DNA of 64,000 nt, from contig CM055093.1 of NCBI GenBank assembly GCA_029204225.1, positions 32,253,777 through 32,317,776 on the forward strand, in the 5' to 3' direction. Shown here piece after piece: positions 56,721 to 64,000 of this stretch. The DNA is from Diphasiastrum complanatum (lineage: Eukaryota > Streptophyta > Lycopodiopsida > Lycopodiales > Lycopodiaceae). The notes under the pieces are model-generated. The model ran no database searches, had not been told where the DNA came from, and worked only from the letters and a program-made list of their open reading frames with translations. Positions within the stretch are counted from its first letter, which is position 1. Every line of letters begins with the position of its first letter. The position numbers and the translations under genes were made by a program.

Positions 56721-59667
56721 TTCATGCCTACTCTACAACAAGACTTGCTCTCTGTAGCAAGAATAGTAGATGCAGGGATACAGATGATGTTTTTAGATGA
56801 AGCATGCAATGTGATTGATGCCAGTACCAGTACTCTGATCACTCAAGGTAGAAGGAAAGAGAACCTATATCATCTGAAGGTACGCCTACCTACAGATCAG
56901 GTGCATCAGACTCATGACAACTCGCCAGACACTCTGTGACACAGAAGACTCTGCCACATAAACTCAATGGCACTTTACCAAGCAAGCCATCATGGAGCGA
57001 TAACAGAGGTTAGCATCTCGAATGCAACTAGTTCGACCACCTGTGATGCATGTTTGAAGGGAAAGATGTCACACACACCATTCATCAAAGACTCCTATAG
57101 AACGACAAAGATTATGGAGCTAGTGCACTCTGACATCTGAGGACCATTCAACGTGATCTCAGTAGGAGGTCCAAAGTATTACATAACCTTCATTGATGAT
57201 TATAGCAAATTTGCCAAAGTGTATTTCATTCAAAATAAATTTGAAGCACTTGATAAATTCACAGAATATGTGAATTGGACAGAAAGATGCACAAGCAGCA
57301 AAGTGAAGCAGATCACAATAGATCGAGGTGGCGAATACATCTCGAATCGCTTCACTGACTTCTACAATAATCGTGGCATCATTCACAGAAGAACTGTAGC
57401 CTACACACCGTAGCACAATGGTGTTGTTGAACGAAAGAACAGGACCTTGATGGAAGCAGCCATATGCATGATGGCCTACTCGAAAGCTCCAAGGGCACTA
57501 TGGGCTGAAGCAATAGCTACAACCGCATACATCCAGAATAGAACAGACAAGTCTGGTGTTCCTCACACGACACCATATGAGCTATGGTGGGGTAGAAAGC
57601 CCAACCTGTCTCACGTCAGAATCTTTGGCTGTGCAGCTTATGCACATATTCCTGATAAGCTTCAAAAGAAGCTTGATGAGAAAGCCGAGCAGGGATTCTT
57701 GGTAGGTTATGACAACAACTCGTCATACTACAGAGTCTACATGCCAGACATGAATACTGTGAAAATAGTGAGAGATGTCATATTCGATGAGAGCAGGACA
57801 ATGGCCAATGATGATCCTGTCAGTTACAAAGTTCTGGAGAGACAATACTATGACCTGTCGCCAACGATAGAGGGAGCAGAGTATAAACACGGAAACAAAG
57901 ATTTTTAAGTTGTCTCCCATTTGAGCGACGAATCTGACGAAGAAAGATTCGAGAGGCAACCTGCTGCCGTAGTTCCTGTGAACCAAAATGGTTCGGACCA
58001 AGCAGAGCAGACAAGGGCAAAGGCATAGTTGTTCATCTCCCAAAAGGTCGACAAGACCACGAAGAGTGCCAGCGAGATATGTGCCAGACAGCTCAACTTT
58101 CACATCAGAAGAGTTCTGCGAGTTAGTGGCAAACAGAGACTTTCAAGGAGGTAATTGAAGGTCCAGAAAAGGACATATGGATCCAAGCCATGAACAGAGA
58201 GATGGAGTCCATGAGGAAGAACCAGGTATGGATGTTGAGCCATTACCACATAAGCGCAAGACTGTCAAATGCAAATGGATTTTCAAGCTCAAGTATGGAC
58301 TGGATGGGAATGTCTCAAATTACAAAGCAAGACTGGTAACGAAGGGATATTCTCAAAGATATGGTATTGACTACTCTGAAACCTTTTCTCCTGTCGTCAA
58401 ACATTCGTCCCTATGCTTGTTATCTGCATATGCAGCAGCTTATGACCTTAGGATCCACATTGTGGACGAGAAGATAGCCTTCTTGCATGGCAAATTAGAT
58501 GAAGAGGTCTACATGGATCAACCCCCAGGATATTTTTCGAATTCACTTCTTGACTATGCATGCAGAATGCTTAGAAGCATCTACGGTCTGAAACAATCAG
58601 TCCAACAATGGTACAAGAAGAAAGATCAAGCCCTGAAATCATTAGGATTCAAGTCTCTCTTGGCTGATTCCAATGTATATGTCAGAGTTACAGATGGGCA
58701 GATCATCATTGTAGCTGTGTATGTGGACGACACTCTGATACTTTGCAGGAGTGAGTAGCTAATTGCTGAAGTAAAGGTAGATATCTCGAAACATTTCAAG
58801 ATTGTGGATCTAGGAGAAGCCAAGTGTTATCTAGGCCTGCAAATTGAAAGGGACTACGAGGGAGGTAACTTATACTTTCACCAGTCCAGATACACCCAGA
58901 AGATCCTAGAGGACTTTGGGATGCTGAACTGCAAAGGAGCGAACACTCCAATGCTCGCAGGGACGGTGCTAACGAATGATGACTGTGCAAAGACAGAGGA
59001 AGAGAGAGAACAGATGCAGCTCACACCTTACAGGAAGCTGATAGGATCACTGATGTACCTTGTTGACAACACACGACTTATGCAGTATTTAGGATGAGCC
59101 AATTCTGCATGAATCCAGGCTCAACACATTGGAAGATTGCAAAACAAATTTTGCAATATCTTCAATTAACGAGGAATTATGGCTTATTGTCGTGGTGCAG
59201 GTTTCAGGATACTTTCCTACAACGACGCTAGCTAGGCATCTCTCAAGGACGACTGTAAAAGTGTTTCGAGAGGATGCACCATCGCATTAGAAATAGCAGT
59301 TCTCTGGGTCAACAAGAAACAGACCGTTGTAGCCCGATCATCCTGCGAAGCAGAGTACATAGCAGCAACAAAGATGGCCAACGAAATAATCTGGCTAAGG
59401 TAGTTCCTGGACAAATTGGACGAAACAAGGAACGAGCCCCTGGTCTTGCAGATGGACAACACCTCTGCAATACACCTGACGAAAGATCCCGTGTTCCATT
59501 CCAGAATGAAGCATATTGCGATCAAGTACCACTTGATCAGAGATCTAATTGAGAAGAAGATGTTGCAGACCAGCTTCATCGGAATGAGAGACATGGTTGC
59601 TGACATCTTCACTAAAGCTCTGGACAAAGGACTCTTTGAGAGACAAAGGAGCGGTCTTGGGATCATA
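56721..59667 (+). pseudogene. Copia D pol (post-protease, integrase, RT, RNase H), family of A and B
   Basis: It starts at the post-protease strand (FMPTLQQDLLSVARIV). Integrase follows (CDACLKGKMS; HSDI then TGA; IDRGGEYISNRF; HNGVVERKN after a TAG), then a C-terminal part open at 57,447-57,908. The linker is frameshifted. RT at 58,177-58,758 has KCKWIFKLKYG and the standard YVDD box. RNase H is broken by several stops and a short deletion near 59,075, and ends with MVADIFTKALDKGLFE. Sequence similarity to A and B stops at about 59,667, before the purine tract, so there is no 3' LTR. Six of the seven D-specific stops that I compared with A are C-to-T or G-to-A changes. Confidence 0.9.
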
Positions 59668-59977
59668 GCGCAAAATTTAAGGTACTGAACGCTTTCATTT
59701 AATCACACTCATGACTACAATTGGCAGCACTTTCATTTTGACGAACTAAATATGAGCTCATCTACATATTACATGTGAAGCGTTTCATAAATTGCCATCA
59801 ATATCATCTCGAGGGTCGAAGGACACGTTGCATTGCAGTCAAATCAAAAAGGCTAGTAGTCTTTATTAGAGAAGGGGATCAAGAGTAGGTTTGTTGTTTT
59901 TCAAATTGTTTTGGAGACTCGAAAAGTTATTGGTTGTTTTTGAAGCTCGTATGTTTCTTGAATTTTGTTTACTTGAT

Positions 59978-60103
<126 letters not shown>

Positions 60104-60339
60104 ACTAATTGAACAAAAGCTGAAGGCAAATGGAGGCGACTGATCGAAGGAAAGCTGAAAGCAAACGATGGAAGAAAGCAAAGCTGTGAAGCGGTAGATC
60201 AGTTCATTGGAATAGGAGAAAATTTGGTAATGCAACTCCATCCGTGTCTTTGCAATGTTGTAGTAGTGTTGTTGGAGATTGTGAAGTGAACAAAATTTTT
60301 TTTGCCAAGGATGTTGGCTCTTCGATACCAAATTGGCAA

Positions 60340-60460
60340 AAAAATTTGTCTTGCCAGCGAGCTGGAAGGAAAAAAAAATGTCATCCAGCTCTACTCATCG
60401 GTGAGTAGAGCTGGTAGGCATTTTCTTTGCCCTGCCAGATCGCTGGTAGGGCAAAAAACT
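60340..60460. repeat. Hairpin 1 with core ccagctctactca
   Basis: The core 60,385-60,397 pairs perfectly with 60,402-60,414 around the loop tcgg. Outer arms (gccagcgagctgg on the left, ccagatcgctggtagggc on the right) extend the pairing imperfectly to about 55 bases per arm. Confidence 0.75.
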
Positions 60461-60547
60461 TTTGCCATTCTTGCCCATTCCTTCTGTATGTCAGTTCCCA
60501 AACTCTATTTGCAACGGACGATCGCTCTCAGATGTCATCTGGCAGCG

Positions 60548-60606
60548 CAAAAAAAAAAAGCCCTCCAGCTCTACTCGCCGGCCAGTAGAGTTGGAGGGCT
60601 TTTTTC
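60548..60606. repeat. Hairpin 2 with core ccagctctact
   Basis: agccctccagctctact (to 60,575) pairs with agtagagttggagggct (from 60,584) with a single G-T position, flanked by A and T runs that extend the stem. The core equals that of hairpin 1, 180 bases away. Ctgccagatcg text follows both hairpins, so the two are a duplication. Confidence 0.75.
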
Positions 60607-60755
60607 AATGCCCTGCCAGATCGGTGACTGGGCTTTTTTCTTTGCTCTGCCAGCTATGTACACAGTTGTTTGTCTGTACATCCATCGTATGGACTTGTTG
60701 ATATATTCTCGTTTGTCTATCATGGAGACAATGAACAATGGATGAGTGATGAGCT

Positions 60756-62763
60756 TTGACATTTTTTTGCCCTCCTTGGCTCAAAAAATTCCACCAAACC
60801 GCATTGCCTTCAAATGGCTATCTTCCACATAGTGACATAAATAAAGAGCTCGATGAAGCAAGAGCCAAGTTTGAGGCAGGTTTGGACAAGGCACATAAAA
60901 CATTTAAAGATGCGGCATCTGTAGTCCACCTTCATTGACCAACAAGATGGGCAAAATGTTGGGCGTGGTGAACCCAACATTGGGCTTGGAGTGGTTTGAG
61001 TTGGTCACAAGCACCGAAAAAACTAGCATGGGAATAAACATTGGACTGGAGAAGTTGCATCATCTAAGATGCTCAACAGTTCCGAATGACAAAAAATGCA
61101 AATGGCTTAAATGGTATATGGGGCCAATGAGTGGCCAATTTGGGATTCCGAGAAGTGACAAAGATTTTAGAGTGTGGGTGGCAAAGGAAACATGGCTTGA
61201 GTATTTGCTGGAAACATCAAACGCAGTTTTGGAGGAATGCACTGCTTTGAGTAAGTCCAATTATCATTGTGCTATGTATGATTTTTTCTTTGACTTCATG
61301 AGCTTGTCAGCCTTTGTTTCCATTATAGTTATGTGTTGATATTGTGGATGTCCATGTTTTCCATATCTAGGGCCGATGCAATTGGAGAATGTAGAGTCAT
61401 TGGATGACTTTTTTACGGATTTTAAGTTGCAATACAGAAAGAAAATGTTTGCTGCTATTGAGCTAGATATGGAGCTTGCAAAAACGGCAAAAGAGCAACC
61501 GGATATTAAACGAAGTGCCAAGTGTGTGGTGTGGAGGTAAAAGCTCTTTGATTATTGCACTAGTTATTAAAAGTTAGGGTGTAAGCATATTTGCTAACAT
61601 GTTGTCTTTCTTGTCTGTCGAGTCTAGATATATGAGTTGCATGTACAGTGACAAGTGTCATGCTAGCTTGAGTGATTGAGAGCTAGCTAATAATCCATGG
61701 TGGATAGAGTTTCTTGCTGGTACATGCCCCGATGATGAGAAAGAAAGCTTCAACATGCATGCTAGCGACAATCTATCTAATCTTGTCATTGATAGTTAGG
61801 TTCCGCACGTTGAGCTAGAAAGGGGGGCCAACCCATGTGCAAATTGAAGAGCAAGTACCTAGGCAATGTCTTGAAAGTGAGTCAAAAGGACAAAGAGGTA
61901 GCAAATTCACCATTACCTGTTGCAATGACATTAGATATGCCATCTGCCAAGCGAGTGCGAGACTCAGTGGAATACACCCATCCATCGCTCGTATTGTCGA
62001 AGTCTAGAAGCAAGGTCAATAGCTTTGTTAAGTGATTCTTTTGGTTGCTTGTACTAGACATGTACTATTATTGAATTGTTGATTAGTTTTTCATTATATA
62101 TGTTGACACTAACTTTCTACATTTTTGTCAGATATTCACCATATGTGGGGACATTATGAATGCTTCCAAATGTGCATCCAAGAAGACTATTGCTGTTGAG
62201 ATGCAAAGCTTGCTAACGCATCTCAGAGAAGTTTGCATAGGGACACGTACCAGATGAGGTAAGACTGTTGGTGCTAGTGCGGAGATGGTTTTGTTGGATT
62301 TCCCCACGAATATAGTGCCATCAGGATTTTCTGGCAGTGTTCCATTATGGAATACTATTGATGATGCATTATTCGAGGCATCTCTCCAGTTCACATCCGC
62401 TATACTAGACGATACAGGAGTGGTCTGTTGTATTGTTGGTGTAGACCATATTTCACTACTGCTGAGATTTGCTAGGAGATGTGGATTGAGATTGCTGAGA
62501 CATGACATCCTTCGTGGAGTTGATAAATTTGGCATCACATATACACATATACAGGTACGTAGGAATACAAAATGTGTTGTTGTTTGCTTGTGTGTTGCAT
62601 CTATGTGTATCTCAAATAATTTGGTTTTTTTGTGCATTGTCTTCTATAGGTGTATATGCTGGTTGTATATACACTATGTCGTGCCGATGCATCTCCCACA
62701 ATTCCAAAGGGAGATTTTGATACAATTGATACATCTTACACAGTTCTTGCTTGTCATTACTAA
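60756..62763 (+). pseudogene. Unrecognised multi-exon gene, decayed
   Basis: Splice-consistent exons can be traced. A first part runs to 61,250 (donor A/gtaagt), then 61,371-61,536 (tctag acceptor, gtaaaa donor) and 61,628 onward (gtctag acceptor); these three join in frame. A later exon starts after tttttgtcag at 62,132 and runs to 62,554 (donor gtacgt), joining 62,650-62,763, which ends in TAA. Readable pieces include ELDEARAKFEAGLDKAHK, GPMSGQFGIPRSDKDF, KLQYRKKMFAAIELDMELA, NPWWIEFLAGTCPDDEKE, FPTNIVPSGFSGSVPLWN and LLLRFARRCGLRLLRHD. TGA at 61,677 and TAG at 61,798 stand where tryptophan would fit. Frameshifts occur near 60,925 and 61,830, and a TGA at 62,255. I do not recognise the family. 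It could be a host gene relic or a DNA-transposon gene. Confidence 0.5.
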
Positions 62764-64000
62764 CTAGTATTCCTTGGCTCTCATACTCGGCTCTCAGTCT
62801 TCGTTCGTCTCATCTTCTCAGAGACCTCCTCAATCTAAGGTGAGAGGTGCTCTTGAGTTGCTCTGGTTGAGTATCTTGGGGATTCATCAGAATCAGCCAA
62901 CATCATCCCACCCCTAATGTGTTGCAAGACCCACTGCAACTCATATTGAATGATGTCACTCTGCTTTGCATTGGCGTCTTCGATCGTCACTTGAAAAAGC
63001 GTAGATCTTCATTCGCTTGCATAAAATCAAGTGCTTATTGTTGTCGATCGTTATCAAAAACTGCTTTTGCAAATTGCCACAATGTAATCAAAATGTCTTA
63101 TTGCTATAGGTGGTTGACATTCTCAAAATTTGGAGAGCTCCCAGTAGTTTCACAACTTGCATGTTCGAGGGTTTCGTTTTTTTTTTTTGTCTTTTGCCTC
63201 TGCCATGGATGTTTCATCTTTGGTCTCTTGGCAGGTGCTAGCTTCTGGGAGGTTTGTATCCTCCATATTGCTTCTGGGCATTTTTGCAATTCTTTTCTTA
63301 GTTGAAGTTCCAGTCTTGTCGATGCTCGTGCCTTGACGAGAAGAGGAGAACCTTTGATCGGTAGGTCACACAAAGTTCGGGTTGACAATCTTCAAGGGAA
63401 TGGACTCACCAATAATTTGGTGGTAGGAACAGATTGGACGGATAATTTGGTGATGGTAGGAAAACATGATGAAGGCTTGGTAGAAAGGTGAAGGAACTGA
63501 TAGCTCTACAGTTGCAGCCTTGGACCCTTGCATTGTCGAGCTTTGACCGCCACTTGCTGGGTGAGGAGCTCACTTTATTTTGCACGCTCATTGTTGTCTT
63601 CATCATTTTTCTTTTCTACAACTATTTCTTCTTTTGATCCGTTACTGTTGGATCTCTTTGGGCTTCATAAGAGGGGATTCGACTATCATTGCTCCAGAGA
63701 ATTTCTTTTGATCAAGATCGATCTGACTCAACTGTTGCTTAAGTTTTGTCATTTTCTTCTCAGCTTCTTGGATCTTTCTCTTTATTTCTTCTAGCTGCTT
63801 TGTCTGGCTGATCAACCATTGTAGGTGGTAGTTGGTCTTCGCAAGACATTTGCAATGATCTATCAGCTGCTTCGGTAAGACTATCAAAAACTGGAAATTT
63901 CTCAGAAGAACAGTGAACTGATGATTAACAAACAGATGGAAAAAAGGATGGTGGTGGTGGTGACAACAGTAGGTGGTGTGGGCGATAGGCATGAGAATGG
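62764..64000 (-). other. Region with weak minus-strand ORFs, one with coiled-coil character
   Basis: On the minus strand, 63,992-63,642 is open (116 codons). It contains CCHHHHHPF from a gtggtg microsatellite and then a charged helix (QTKQLEEIKRKIQEAEKKM, LKQQLSQIDLDQKK) typical of a coiled coil. A second open stretch, about 63,388-63,104, is basic (ELQLRKELQKCPEA, KLAPAKRPKMKHPWQRQK). They might be exons or remains of one unit. No family is recognised and the window ends here. Confidence 0.3.

Overview
The window is plant nuclear DNA. The evidence is one ordinary intron-bearing gene (a CUE-domain protein conserved in land plants) embedded in dense, decayed LTR retrotransposons of the Ty1/copia and Ty3/gypsy type with the plant initiator-Met-tRNA primer binding site. 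The lineage cannot be fixed by reading. A long first intron full of old retroelements would suit a large-genome plant such as a fern or gymnosperm, but this is a guess. I saw no bacterial, organellar, rRNA, tRNA or CRISPR features.

Layout. 1-15,075: a gypsy element (here G1) with gag, protease, RT, RNase H, integrase and an extra downstream ORF (ORF3). A complete copia element (A, 1,228-7,573, TSD tagtg) is nested in its gag. 15,077-20,043: another copia (E) whose gag-protease-integrase half is inverted relative to its RT-RNase H half and 3' LTR. The inverted block seems to carry the missing C-terminus of ORF3. 20,160-21,216: minus-strand copia fragment F. 21,278-25,412: gypsy G3 (LTR, PBS, gag, protease, broken RT), truncated. 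25,413-28,676: no recognised gene. 28,677-36,820: the CUE-domain gene on the minus strand, five coding exons, with a 6.5 kb first intron holding a gypsy gag scrap, a SINE-like sequence and a copia remnant. 36,821-39,910: upstream non-coding DNA. 39,911-47,228: copia C, interrupted by copia B (41,289-45,409, minus strand, TSD ctctc). 47,229-49,639: G2, a truncated relative of G1. 50,578-51,520: unrecognised minus-strand ORFs. 51,758-52,110: a 72-bp tandem repeat. 52,140-55,187: gypsy G4. 55,185-55,500: minus-strand copia scrap H. 55,837-59,667: copia D, a truncated relative of A and B. 59,982-60,606: a palindromic microsatellite and two related hairpins. 60,756-62,763: a decayed multi-exon gene that I do not recognise. 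62,764-64,000: weak minus-strand ORFs.

The only gene that looks functional is the CUE gene: all five exons join in frame with consensus splice sites. Everything else is mobile DNA or decay. Stop codons in the elements are mostly C-to-T or G-to-A changes (CAG to TAG, CGA to TGA, TGG to TAG/TGA), as expected of methylated, silenced repeats. The observations most worth following are: a Pol C-terminal tail encoded inside the LTR of the A/B/D copia family; PBS-bearing 36-bp units at the end of one 3' LTR; gag stop codons shared by two copies; a gag-RT in-frame fusion; the gypsy ORF3 and its inversion; the hairpin pair; and the unrecognised spliced pseudogene.
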